A stretch of DNA of 64,000 nt, from positions 1,511,293 through 1,575,292 of the forward strand of contig JAHRYM010000001.1 of the NCBI GenBank assembly GCA_020622085.1. The letters are read 5' to 3'. The notes beneath the pieces were generated by a model. The model did not search any database. It had not been told where the DNA came from and was given only the letters and a program-made list of their open reading frames with translations. Made by a program: the position numbers and the translations under genes. Below are positions 56,597 to 64,000 of this stretch, piece by piece (the stretch's first letter is position 1; every line of letters begins with the position of its first letter). The stretch comes from Paracoccaceae bacterium (GTDB lineage: Bacteria; Pseudomonadota; Alphaproteobacteria; Rhodobacterales; Rhodobacteraceae).

Positions 56597-58722
56597 CAGG
56601 CGGCTCCTCTTCTGGCGGCGCGGACCACACCGCGCAGGCGTTCGGCCTCGTCGGTGTAAAGCTTGTTGCGCCGGTCGAGTTCGCGGAGGTCTTCGCTCAG
56701 ACGCTCGCGCAGCCTTTCGCGCAGCTCGGTGCCATCGACGACGTTTTCCAGCGATTTCACCTCGGCTTCAAGCTGTTCGACGTTTTGCTGGATGGCATTG
56801 GTGCACAGCCGCGACAGGAGTTGCAGCCGCTGGAGCGCGGTCTGCAACCGCTCGATCAGCCCCGCCTCGAAGACCGCAATCAGGTTTTCGGTCGCCGGAT
56901 GGATTTCCGCCATGACCGCGCGGCTCAGCGCCTCGAGCGTGCGCTTCTGGTCGGCGCCACGGCGCCAGAACGACCAGCCGCCCTTGCGCGAGGCCTCGAG
57001 CGTCAGCTTTTGCAGCGTGGCCGGCACGGCTGGGACGATCTCGGCCGAGGGCAGGTCGTCCTGGCTGAAGAACGAGCCGGCATCATCGAGGAATTCCTCG
57101 CCCATGCGCGCGGCCTGCACGGCGGCATCGACAACCACGCCATCCAGCCGGTCGCGCGCGGCGCCGTAGGCGGCCACCGTCGCGTCTTCCAGCTGGCCGC
57201 GCAGGCGCAGGAGGTCGATGTCGAAGCTTTGCGATCCGGCCTGGCTTGACAGCGCGCCGGCAATGGTGCTGCCCTCGGCCTCCAGATAGGACTGGCAGAT
57301 CATGTCGAGGTCGCGCCGGAGCGCGATCCAGCTGTTGTTCAATGCCATCTGCGCCCGGTTCTCGGTGGTCGCGCAGAGCTTCGCCAGATCCTCGGCGACC
57401 TGGCGCGATCGCGCCTCCTCGCTGGCAAGCCGCGTCTGGACAGTGCCCAGCGCGCTGCCGCCGACGTCGTTCAGGCGGTGGCCAAGCTGGCTGGCCTGGG
57501 TGGTGGCGATTGACCGCAGCGCTTCGATCACCGCAAGGCTCTGGGCGGTTTCCTCGGCAAGGAAGCGGGGGCCGACTGCGGTATCTATGGCCGCCGCAAG
57601 CGCGCGCTTGACCGCGTTCAGCCCCGAGGCCGCCACCAGCCTCCGGGACGGATCCTCGGGGACGGGCTGGCCCAATCCTGCAAGGTAGCGTTCCATCTCG
57701 GGTGCCATCGCCAGGCGGCGCAGACGGGCTGGGTCGATATCCGGATCAAGCGCGAGTTCGGCCCAATAGGCCGAACCAAGGATCAGCGTGAAGTCGCGGT
57801 CCGGGATCGCGCTTCGGATCCGGGCGGTGACATCGGCACGGACATGGGCGGCGTTCTCGGCATAGTCCTCGATTTCGTCGATGCGGTTGACGAAGACGAT
57901 GATTTCCTTGCCCTTGTGGCGGGCCAGCATCCGGATCAGCGCGAGGTCAACCTCGGTCAGGGCCTGATGGGCCGACAGCGTGACGATGAAGATGTCGCTT
58001 TCGGCAAGGCTGCGGCAGGTGAATTCGTCACGCACGAGGAAGGGATCGTTCACGCCCGGCGTGTCGGTGACGATGGCGGGCACGGCAAAGTCACCGGCCG
58101 GAAAGAAGATGTCGGCCGATTGCGTGATCGCCGCATAGCGGCCCTGTGGCTGTTCCGCGTCCGCATCGTCGGCCGGGCCGGCGCAAACGTAGCGTTCCAG
58201 CATCTCGCGGCCGACAACGTCATACTGGTGCTTGGTGCCCAGGAGCAGGTCGTAAAACCGCCCCAGGCGACGCTGGGCGCGGGTGCGCATTTCCTCGGTC
58301 TGGCGGGTCAGCACCTCGGCGCGGAAGCCCGGGAGCATCTCTTCGGTCATGCGGCGGGTGTCGCCATCGCCGGTGATGATCCGCTGCCAGGCGTGTTCAT
58401 CGAAGAAATGGAAGGCCGCGCCGCTGGCAGGATCGCCGGGCAGCCCGAAGCGCATGTTGGTCACGACCGATGTCCAGGGATTGACCTCGGAGGGGAGGAA
58501 GCCCGGCCGGCCGATCAGCGCCGAGAGGAAGGTGGACTTGCCCGCCTTGACCTGACCCACTGCGGCGATGCGGGCCTGCCAGCCGCGCACCCGGGCGATT
58601 TCCTCGCGCAGGGCGGCCGTGAACTCGGCCGGGCAGGCGCGCTGAAGGTTCGTCAGCGCCTGCGTCAGGGTTGCCAGGGCATCGGCCTGCCTGTGCCCGA
58701 TTGAAAATGCGCTTTCTGCCAT
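56596..58722 (-). CDS. Dynamin-like GTPase, larger partner
   Basis: A 708-residue protein. Intact GTPase motifs: G1 GQVKAGKST (56-64), G2-type Thr in NPWTSVVT, G3 DTPGVND (220-226), and G4 NRIDEIED (279-286). The middle and C-terminal region is helical, with coiled-coil character at the end (VEQLEAEVKSLENVVDG, ELRERLRERLSEDLRELDRR). The arrangement is that of bacterial dynamin-like proteins that bind and remodel membranes. The frame is open to 58758; I use the ATG at 58722. It is co-transcribed with the smaller partner below. The leader is full of inverted repeats (58806-58876). Confidence 0.78.
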   Translation of the reverse strand: MAESAFSIGHRQADALATLTQALTNLQRACPAEFTAALREEIARVRGWQARIAAVGQVKAGKSTFLSALIGRPGFLPSEVNPWTSVVTNMRFGLPGDPASGAAFHFFDEHAWQRIITGDGDTRRMTEEMLPGFRAEVLTRQTEEMRTRAQRRLGRFYDLLLGTKHQYDVVGREMLERYVCAGPADDADAEQPQGRYAAITQSADIFFPAGDFAVPAIVTDTPGVNDPFLVRDEFTCRSLAESDIFIVTLSAHQALTEVDLALIRMLARHKGKEIIVFVNRIDEIEDYAENAAHVRADVTARIRSAIPDRDFTLILGSAYWAELALDPDIDPARLRRLAMAPEMERYLAGLGQPVPEDPSRRLVAASGLNAVKRALAAAIDTAVGPRFLAEETAQSLAVIEALRSIATTQASQLGHRLNDVGGSALGTVQTRLASEEARSRQVAEDLAKLCATTENRAQMALNNSWIALRRDLDMICQSYLEAEGSTIAGALSSQAGSQSFDIDLLRLRGQLEDATVAAYGAARDRLDGVVVDAAVQAARMGEEFLDDAGSFFSQDDLPSAEIVPAVPATLQKLTLEASRKGGWSFWRRGADQKRTLEALSRAVMAEIHPATENLIAVFEAGLIERLQTALQRLQLLSRLCTNAIQQNVEQLEAEVKSLENVVDGTELRERLRERLSEDLRELDRRNKLYTDEAERLRGVVRAARRGAA

Positions 58723-58805
58723 ACACCAACACCGTGCCTGTGCCGCGTGTCCGGGCACGCGGGTCTTGCTACTCGTTCCGACCGAAACTTGAGTGTAATA
58801 GTGGC

Positions 58806-58876
58806 TTCAATGTGTCGGGTTGCCGGCATTTCATTGAATACGGATCTGAACCGATCCGCCGGCAATGTGCGCATTG
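58806..58876. promoter_or_regulatory. Cluster of inverted repeats upstream of the dynamin pair
   Basis: Four perfect inverted repeats are nested or chained within 71 bases: TTCAATG (58806-58812) with CATTGAA (58832-58838); TTGCCGGC (58820-58827) with GCCGGCAA (58858-58865); CGGATC (58841-58846) with GATCCG (58853-58858); CAATG (58863-58867) with CATTG (58872-58876). The second and third form one long hairpin. They end 84 bases above the larger dynamin gene and directly follow the I78 gene, so they may be its terminator, an operator, or both. Confidence 0.5.
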
Positions 58877-58891
58877 TCAGAAGGCTGCATC

Positions 58892-59209
58892 CTAACCGCA
58901 GGTGACGCCGGTAATCCGGTTCAGGCGGTCGGCGTGGACGTTGATCCGGCTGGCGCTGTAGTCGAGCGTCACGGCCTGTCCCGGCTTGATGATGCGCAGC
59001 GACGTCTCCTTGAGTGCCTCGGGCAGCATCGAGACCGGCTGGCCGACAAGAGCGCGCAGCCGACCCGCACCACAGGTATCGTCACCTGCCGAAGGGACGG
59101 TCGCTGGCGTGCCGCTGCTGTGTGTCGATTCACTGTAGCACCCGGCAAGGCCAAGCGTCATCGCGGCCAGAAGCGTTGGCAGGCGCAGGGTGGAGGGACA
59201 GGAAAGCAC
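58892..59209 (-). CDS. I78-type peptidase inhibitor lipoprotein
   Basis: A 105-residue protein. The N-terminus ends in a lipobox LAGC, after which the mature domain has [39 protein letters not shown] and [15 protein letters not shown], the I78 pattern with Cys at both ends. I78 proteins inhibit serine proteases. The GTG at 59209 gives a full signal peptide; the ATG at 59161 would give a very short one. It is upstream of the dynamin pair on the same strand. The secreted metalloprotease lies 5 kb away, but I78 targets are usually serine proteases, so I do not pair them. Confidence 0.72.
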   Translation of the reverse strand: MLSCPSTLRLPTLLAAMTLGLAGCYSESTHSSGTPATVPSAGDDTCGAGRLRALVGQPVSMLPEALKETSLRIIKPGQAVTLDYSASRINVHADRLNRITGVTCG

Positions 59210-59326
59210 GGGAACGGTGCCTCTTCATGTTGCATCGCGGGGGCGTATCAGAGAATGTCGTCCCCGACGGGTGGCGCAGACGACAGGCTGACCGACGCCG
59301 CCCAAGGATATTCGCAGGAGATCACG

Positions 59327-60454
59327 ATGAGAACCAGAGCCGCTGTCGCCCTTCAGGCCGGAAAACCCCTTGAGGTCATGGAGGTGAACCTTGACGGCCC
59401 GAAAGAGGGCGAAGTCATGGTCGAGATCAAGGCCACGGGCATCTGCCACACCGACGAGTTCACGTTGTCTGGCGCCGATCCCGAAGGTCTGTTTCCGGCG
59501 ATCCTCGGGCACGAGGGCGCGGGCGTGGTGGTCGAGGTCGGGGCAGGGGTCAAGTCGCTGAAGCCGGGCGACCACGTCATCCCGCTTTACACGCCGGAAT
59601 GCCGCGAATGCCCGTCGTGCCTCTCGCGCAAGACGAACCTCTGCACCTCGATCCGGGCGACGCAGGGCAAGGGTCTGATGCCGGACGGCACGACGCGGTT
59701 TTCCATGCTCGATGGCACGCCGATCCTGCATTACATGGGCTGCTCGACATTCTCGAACTACACCGTCCTGCCGGAGATCGCGCTGGCCAAGGTCCGCGAG
59801 GACGCGCCCTTCGACAAGATCTGCTACATCGGCTGCGGCGTGACGACGGGCGTGGGCGCGGTGCTGAATACCGCCAATGTGGAAGCCGGCGCCAAGGCGG
59901 TGGTCTTCGGTCTGGGCGGCATCGGGCTGAACGTGATCCAGGGCCTGCGGATGGCGGGCGCCGACATGATCATCGGCGTCGACCTGAACCCGGATCGCGA
60001 AGCCTGGGGCCGTCGCTTCGGCATGACGCACTTCGTCAATGCGCGCGAAGTGGGCGATGTGGTTGCCCATATCGTCAACATGACGAAGACCCCCTTCGAC
60101 CAGATCGGCGGCGCGGATTATTCCTTCGACTGCACCGGCAACGTCACCGTCATGCGGCAGGCGCTGGAATGCACCCACCGCGGCTGGGGCCAGTCGGTGG
60201 TGATCGGCGTGGCGCCGGCAGGTGCGGAAATCCAGACGCGGCCCTTCCAGCTTGTCACCGGCCGGGTCTGGAAAGGCACCGCCTTCGGTGGTGCGCGTGG
60301 CCGGACGGACGTTCCGCAGATCGTCGACTGGTACATGAACGGCAAGATCGAGATCGACCCGATGATCACCCACATCCTGACGCTGGACGAGATCAACAAG
60401 GGCTTTGACCTCATGCACCGCGGTGAATCGATCCGCTCGGTCGTGGTCTTCTGA
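59327..60454 (+). CDS. frmA: S-(hydroxymethyl)glutathione dehydrogenase / class III alcohol dehydrogenase
   Basis: A 375-residue zinc-dependent enzyme that oxidises S-hydroxymethylglutathione in formaldehyde removal; the class also reduces S-nitrosoglutathione. Catalytic zinc ligands Cys40 in [10 protein letters not shown] and His62 in [10 protein letters not shown], structural zinc Cys92, 95, 98 and 106 (CRECPSC...NLC), and the NAD-binding [20 protein letters not shown] precedes the ATG. Sarcosine oxidase in the same window yields C1 units, so formaldehyde or nitrosothiol removal fits the setting. Confidence 0.95.
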   Translation: MRTRAAVALQAGKPLEVMEVNLDGPKEGEVMVEIKATGICHTDEFTLSGADPEGLFPAILGHEGAGVVVEVGAGVKSLKPGDHVIPLYTPECRECPSCLSRKTNLCTSIRATQGKGLMPDGTTRFSMLDGTPILHYMGCSTFSNYTVLPEIALAKVREDAPFDKICYIGCGVTTGVGAVLNTANVEAGAKAVVFGLGGIGLNVIQGLRMAGADMIIGVDLNPDREAWGRRFGMTHFVNAREVGDVVAHIVNMTKTPFDQIGGADYSFDCTGNVTVMRQALECTHRGWGQSVVIGVAPAGAEIQTRPFQLVTGRVWKGTAFGGARGRTDVPQIVDWYMNGKIEIDPMITHILTLDEINKGFDLMHRGESIRSVVVF

Positions 60455-60661
60455 TCGGGAGGGGATGGCGCACCATCTGCCGTCCCGCCGCGGTTCAGGA
60501 CAGGGCTGCGGCAATCGTTTGGGGGTGGCGTCGCTCAGGCGCTTCGCCACTTCCCGGACTTTCCGCTTCTTCAACTCGGCATGACAGTTCTGCCGCAGGG
60601 TGTCAGGCGTGGCCGGGTCGGCAATGATCGCCACGGCTTCCGCCCGCTGGTCAGGCACCAT
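60455..60661 (-). pseudogene. Possible truncated small open frame running into frmA antisense
   Basis: A coding-like frame begins at ATG 60661 (MVPDQRAEAVAIIADPATPD, then LRQNCHAELKKRKVREVAKR) with a natural-looking codon pattern, but has no stop before it enters the antisense of frmA, so the reading beyond 60455 is not credible. It starts 5 bases after the stop of the short frame at 60667. I read it as a shortened gene whose 3' end was lost, with low certainty. Confidence 0.3.
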
Positions 60662-60666
60662 ATTGT

Positions 60667-60879
60667 TCAGATGCCGGGCCGGGTGGCGGGCAAAGCGCGC
60701 CTCGTTGTCGTCGCATGGGGTGTCTTCCGCCAGCAGCGCGCGCTCCGATGCAATGGAAGCGGTGCCTCGGCTGTAGGCCCGCCCTCTGCCTCAAGCACGG
60801 CTCCGGCCTTCACCCTGTTGCGGTAGAAACGCGCCGAATGGCCATAGGCGACGATGACACGGGCGTTGTGATCCGGCAT
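60667..60879 (-). CDS. Short hypothetical protein
   Basis: A 70-residue frame from ATG 60879, with GAAGG seven bases upstream and a coding-like first half (PDHNARVIVAYGHSARFYRN). The second half turns Arg/Thr-rich (RCWRKTPHATTTRRALPAT) and may have lost its original frame. No family is recognised. It is followed by another short frame at 60661. Confidence 0.3.
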   Translation of the reverse strand: MPDHNARVIVAYGHSARFYRNRVKAGAVLEAEGGPTAEAPLPLHRSARCWRKTPHATTTRRALPATRPGI

Positions 60880-61063
60880 GGCATGGCCTTCGGTTTTTGC
60901 AGCGCCAACGTAACCATCTGGTCCGGGCTCCCGCAGCCATCGCGGGGCACCGCCGAAATGGCTGGCGCAGGCCGTGTCGATGGTATCTGCTTGGACAGGA
61001 AAACGGTGGGACAGGGCCGACCCGGACCTGAGGCCCTGCCGCACCCTGAGTCAAGGAGCCCGC

Positions 61064-61819
61064 ATGCCCGCCTCGCGCACAAATCCGTTGCTTGCCGTCC
61101 TGATCGACGCGGACAATATCCCCGCCCGGCATGCTGCCGCCATCCTCGATGAGGTGGCGGCCTTTGGCGAGCCCTCGATCCGGCGGGTCTATGGCGACTG
61201 GTCGAGCGCCGCCCTTGGCCAGTGGAAGGAACAGGCCCGCGACCTGGGGCTGGTGATGCACCAGCAATCGGCCAACACCAAGGGCAAGAACGCCAGCGAC
61301 ATCGGTCTGGTGATCGACGCGATGGACATCCTGCACGCAGGCAAGGTCGACGGCTTTGTTCTCGTGTCATCGGACAGCGATTTCACCCGACTGGCCAGCC
61401 GTATCCGCGAGGACGGCATGCAGGTCATCGGCATCGGCGAAGCCAAGACGCCGGATTCGCTGCGCAAGGTCTGCAACCGCTTCGTGCTGATCGAGAACAT
61501 CGTCAGCGGCGGCGAGACGGCCGATGCGGCGGTCAAGGCCGACGACACCGGCGCCAGGGCGGCGGCCCCTGCGGCAAGCCGCGCAAAAGAGCCGCCGACA
61601 AAGGCCATTCCGCTGGTGCTTGACGCCATGAGGAAGATCGACCCCGACCAGGACGACTACACCCTCGGCCAGTTGGGGCAGGTCATCACGCAACTGCACC
61701 CCGATTTCGACCAGCGCACCTATGGCGCGGCCAAGCTTTCCGACCTGCTGCGCAAGACCGGCCGGTTCGAGGTATTCCACGGGCCGCACAACGTCATGCG
61801 GGTGCGCGACAAGGCCTGA
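61064..61819 (+). CDS. NYN domain protein with C-terminal LOTUS/OST-HTH domain
   Basis: A 251-residue protein. N-terminal PIN-like NYN domain with the metal-binding Asp residues in LIDADNIPA (Asp15, Asp17) and VSSDSDFTRLA (Asp104, Asp106), plus ASDIGLVIDAMD. After a Lys/Ala-rich linker, a C-terminal winged-helix OST-HTH (LOTUS) domain, from about residue 185 (IPLVLDAMRKIDPDQDDYTL, DFDQRTYGAAKLSDLLRKTG). Likely an RNA-binding endoribonuclease. AAGGAG precedes the ATG. It stands alone before rpsB. Confidence 0.85.
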   Translation: MPASRTNPLLAVLIDADNIPARHAAAILDEVAAFGEPSIRRVYGDWSSAALGQWKEQARDLGLVMHQQSANTKGKNASDIGLVIDAMDILHAGKVDGFVLVSSDSDFTRLASRIREDGMQVIGIGEAKTPDSLRKVCNRFVLIENIVSGGETADAAVKADDTGARAAAPAASRAKEPPTKAIPLVLDAMRKIDPDQDDYTLGQLGQVITQLHPDFDQRTYGAAKLSDLLRKTGRFEVFHGPHNVMRVRDKA

Positions 61820-61873
61820 CAGCGCGGGCGACGGGGCAGGATGCAGGGGGCAGGGGGGCGCGCACCATCAGGC

Positions 61874-61902
61874 TTGCATCCCCCCGCCATCCGGTCTATA
61901 CG
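61874..61902 (+). promoter_or_regulatory. Putative sigma-70-like promoter of rpsB-tsf
   Basis: -35 TTGCAT (61874-61879), a 17-base spacer and -10 TATACG (61897-61902). It lies about 130 bases before the rpsB start, leaving a leader that could hold S2 autoregulation. Spacing and hexamers are among the best in the window. Confidence 0.6.
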
Positions 61903-62031
61903 CGCGCCACTTCACAGGCAGGGTCGGGCCTTCGGGGGAGACATCCCCGACAGGTCCACCGGTTGGGGCGCATCGAATGAATGGGGCGTCCTGAAAACCC
62001 TGCCAAGGCGCAAACCGGAAAGGAAATGGAC

Positions 62032-62787
62032 ATGGCGCTTCCTGATTTCTCCATGCGTCAGCTTTTGGAAGCTGGCGTTCACTACGGTCACCAGACCGCC
62101 CGCTGGAACCCGCGGATGGCCGAATACATCTATGGCGACCGCAACGGCATCCATATCGTCGACCTGACGCAGACCGTCCCGATGCTGGACGCCGCGCTGA
62201 AAGTCATCCGTGACACCGTTGCCAAGGGCGGCCGGATCCTGTTCGTCGGCACCAAGCGCCAGGCGCAGAAGTCGATCGCCGAAGCCGCCGAGAAAAGCGC
62301 GCAGTTCTACATGAACCATCGCTGGCTGGGTGGCACGCTGACCAACTGGAAGACGGTTTCGCAGTCGATCGCGCGGCTCAAGCACATCGACGAGATCATG
62401 CAGAACGGCGCCGAGGGCCTGACCAAGAAGGAACGCCTTGGCATGGAACGCGAACAGGCCAAGCTCCAGGCCAGCCTGGGCGGCATCCGCGAAATGGGCG
62501 GCGTGCCGGACCTGCTGTTCGTGATCGACGTGAACAAGGAAGACCTTGCCATCCTGGAGGCGCAGAAGCTGGGCATTCCGGTCGTGGCCGTGGTCGATAC
62601 CAACTGCTCGCCCAAGGGCGTGGACTATGTGATCCCCGGCAACGATGACGCGGCCCGCGCCATCGCCCTTTACTGCGATCTGGTCAGCCGCGCCGCGCTG
62701 GACGGCATGACCGCCCAGATGGGTGCCGCCGGCGTCGACCTGGGCGCGCTGATCGACGCGCCTGCCGAGGAAGCCACCGAGGCCTGA
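62032..62787 (+). CDS. rpsB: 30S ribosomal protein S2
   Basis: A 251-residue ribosomal protein at the head-body junction of the 30S subunit. [24 protein letters not shown] at the start, [35 protein letters not shown] and [14 protein letters not shown] are characteristic. Other in-frame ATGs exist upstream (61981, 62026), but AGGAA sits 6 bases before the ATG at 62032, which gives the canonical N-terminus. Partner gene tsf follows after 92 bases with a hairpin between. Confidence 0.97.
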   Translation: MALPDFSMRQLLEAGVHYGHQTARWNPRMAEYIYGDRNGIHIVDLTQTVPMLDAALKVIRDTVAKGGRILFVGTKRQAQKSIAEAAEKSAQFYMNHRWLGGTLTNWKTVSQSIARLKHIDEIMQNGAEGLTKKERLGMEREQAKLQASLGGIREMGGVPDLLFVIDVNKEDLAILEAQKLGIPVVAVVDTNCSPKGVDYVIPGNDDAARAIALYCDLVSRAALDGMTAQMGAAGVDLGALIDAPAEEATEA

Positions 62788-62823
62788 TCGCCCGGGCACG
62801 AAGCCTTGGCATGAGACTGCATC

Positions 62824-62844
62824 GGGCGGGGGCATCCCCCGCCC
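62824..62844 (+). terminator. Hairpin between rpsB and tsf (attenuator or partial terminator)
   Basis: GGGCGGGGG and CCCCCGCCC form a perfect 9-bp stem with a 3-base loop CAT. The following bases include CGTTTTCCC, a weak T-run. It may reduce tsf expression relative to rpsB or define a processing site. rpsB-tsf spacers often hold such elements. Confidence 0.5.
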
Positions 62845-62879
62845 AAACCCGTTTTCCCAAGCAATGAGGGAGTTTTTCC

Positions 62880-63770
62880 ATGACGATCACCGCAACCATG
62901 GTGAAGGAACTGCGCGAATCGACCGGCGCGGGCATGATGGACGCCAAGAAGGCGCTGACCGAGACGAATGGCGACATGGAAGCCGCCGTCGACTGGCTGC
63001 GCACCAAGGGTCTGGCGAAAGCCGCCAAGAAATCCGGCCGCGTCGCTGCCGAAGGCCTGATCGGCGTGGCGGTCACCGACGGGCGCGGCGTGGCGATCGA
63101 ACTGAACTCGGAAACCGACTTCGTGGCCAAGAATGCCGACTTCCAGTCGCTGGTGCGCGAAATCTCGGGCATCGCGCTGCAAACCGGCGAGACGCTGGAA
63201 GTGCTGAAGGCCACCCACCTGAACGGCAAGCCGGTAGAAGAGGTGCTGACCGACGCCATCGCCCGCATCGGCGAAAACATGACCCTGCGCCGGATGCATG
63301 TGCTGGAAGGCGAAACGGTGGTTCACTACGTCCACAACGCCGCGGCCGATGGCATGGGCAAGATCGGCGTGCTGGTCGCGCTGAACGGCCCGAAGGACAA
63401 GGCTGAAACCGTCGGCAAGCAGATCGCCATGCACATCGCCGCGACCTCGCCCGCCTCGCTGTCGGAAAAGGATCTGGACCCCGCGCTGATCGAGCGTGAG
63501 AAGGCCGTGCTGACCGAGCAGGCCCGCGAATCCGGCAAGCCCGAGGCGGTGATCGAAAAGATGATCGTCGGCCGCATGTCGAAGTTCTTCGAAGAAGTCA
63601 CGCTGCTGGGCCAGAAGTTCGTCATCAACCCCGACCAGACCGTGGCCCAGGCCGCGGCCGAGGCCGGCGTCGAAGTGACAGGCTATGTGCGCGTGGCCGT
63701 GGGCGAAGGCATCGAGAAGAAGGAAGAGGACTTCGCGGCCGAGGTCGCCAAGACGCTCAAAGGCGGCTGA
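62880..63770 (+). CDS. tsf: Elongation factor Ts
   Basis: A 296-residue GDP/GTP exchange factor for EF-Tu. [25 protein letters not shown] at the start (UBA-like domain), the [12 protein letters not shown] exchange motif with Asp and Phe, [12 protein letters not shown] and [17 protein letters not shown] are as expected. AGGGAG precedes the ATG. Last gene in the window; terminator follows. Confidence 0.97.
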   Translation: MTITATMVKELRESTGAGMMDAKKALTETNGDMEAAVDWLRTKGLAKAAKKSGRVAAEGLIGVAVTDGRGVAIELNSETDFVAKNADFQSLVREISGIALQTGETLEVLKATHLNGKPVEEVLTDAIARIGENMTLRRMHVLEGETVVHYVHNAAADGMGKIGVLVALNGPKDKAETVGKQIAMHIAATSPASLSEKDLDPALIEREKAVLTEQARESGKPEAVIEKMIVGRMSKFFEEVTLLGQKFVINPDQTVAQAAAEAGVEVTGYVRVAVGEGIEKKEEDFAAEVAKTLKGG

Positions 63771-63788
63771 ACCCTTCTGCAGACCGGG

Positions 63789-63822
63789 AAAGGCGGCGCG
63801 GTCCCTCCGACGCCGCCTTTTT
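63789..63822 (+). terminator. Rho-independent terminator after tsf
   Basis: AAAGGCGGCG and CGCCGCCTTT form a 10-bp stem with a 12-base loop and end in a run of five T. It starts 19 bases after the tsf stop. Confidence 0.85.
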
Positions 63823-63874
63823 CATGCGCAGGGGATGGCCGGGTTGCGGTGGGAAAAACGACCCCCGAAATGCA

Positions 63875-63909
63875 AGATGCGTGCCTGCAAAATCCGCAGG
63901 CACGCATCT
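63875..63909. repeat. Perfect 14-bp inverted repeat downstream of tsf
   Basis: AGATGCGTGCCTGC (63875-63888), a 7-base loop AAAATCC, and GCAGGCACGCATCT (63896-63909). No T-run follows on either strand side. It could be a structured RNA element, a protein-binding site, or a repeat of unknown kind. It lies in the gene-free end of the window. Confidence 0.6.
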
Positions 63910-63968
63910 CTGACACACCACATGGCACGCCATGGTTGGGGAACCTGACGCACCTTACAATCACCAGA

Positions 63969-63995
63969 CCCCGGGACGGGGATAACATCCCGGGG
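63969..63995. other. GC hairpin at the window edge
   Basis: CCCCGGGA and TCCCGGGG make an 8-bp stem with an 11-base loop. It may belong to the terminator of a gene to the right of the window. The right neighbour is not visible. Confidence 0.35.
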
Positions 63996-64000
63996 CCCCG

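Noticed and set aside
58892-59209. I78 inhibitor as the dedicated inhibitor of the secreted metalloprotease
   Set aside because: I78 proteins are known against serine proteases, the genes are 5 kb apart and separated by other operons.

Overview
The window is a high-GC chromosomal segment of an alphaproteobacterium, most likely Rhodobacterales (Rhodobacter/Paracoccus relatives). This rests on the gene order argS - SPOR protein - nagZ - scpA - scpB, a fused cysNC, a CycH-type ccmI, heterotetrameric sarcosine oxidase genes and very compact operons with many ATGA or TGATG overlaps. No gene was checked against a database; all calls come from reading motifs, lengths and neighbours.

Layout. 1-4773 (+): 3' end of argS, SPOR protein, nagZ, scpA, scpB and a small basic protein. 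4754-5358 (-): aroQ followed by what looks like a broken HpcH/HpaI aldolase. 5568-16871: a surface-sugar locus with nonulosonate synthase (neuB type), a neuC-type epimerase, a CMP-sugar synthetase, an SDR, a Gfo/Idh oxidoreductase, a GAF protein, four small glycosyltransferases and two tandem Kdo-transferase-like (GT30) genes. 17016-20470 (-): copper chaperone, DUF2946-like protein, DUF1289 protein, ruvX and ccmI. 20741-25916 (+): soxBDAG sarcosine oxidase. 26053-30034: iron superoxide dismutase, then oxyR and katG back to back. 30121-31662 (-): an orphan B12-type radical SAM enzyme. 31831-34687 (-): cysD-cysNC sulfate activation, divergent from a LuxR-type regulator. 36003-36079 (-): tRNA-Arg(CCG). 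36628-39660 (+): proXWV-type betaine transporter. 39949-41883 (+): glutathionyl-hydroquinone reductase and an EamA exporter.

41904-46317 holds an NsrR-like Rrf2 regulator divergent from a probable nitric-oxide response operon (group III truncated haemoglobin, DUF488, nitronate monooxygenase, 5-formyl-THF cyclo-ligase, NnrS), with a near-perfect palindrome between them. dusA and a TauE/SafE permease follow. 48374-53941 (-) is a secreted-protein operon: small exported protein, serralysin-type metalloprotease and a large RTX protein with a repetitive N-terminal region. Then come a fumarylacetoacetase-family hydrolase, two overlapping dynamin-like GTPase genes (55091-58722, -) under an inverted-repeat-rich leader, an I78-type inhibitor lipoprotein, glutathione-dependent formaldehyde dehydrogenase, an NYN/LOTUS protein, and the conserved rpsB-tsf pair.

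The strongest candidates for less-described biology are the bicistronic dynamin-like pair with a degenerate second GTPase, and the nonulosonate locus that encloses two GT30 transferases and lacks the usual legionaminate or pseudaminate amination genes. The nitric-oxide operon and the orphan B12 radical SAM enzyme come next. Many other genes are housekeeping.
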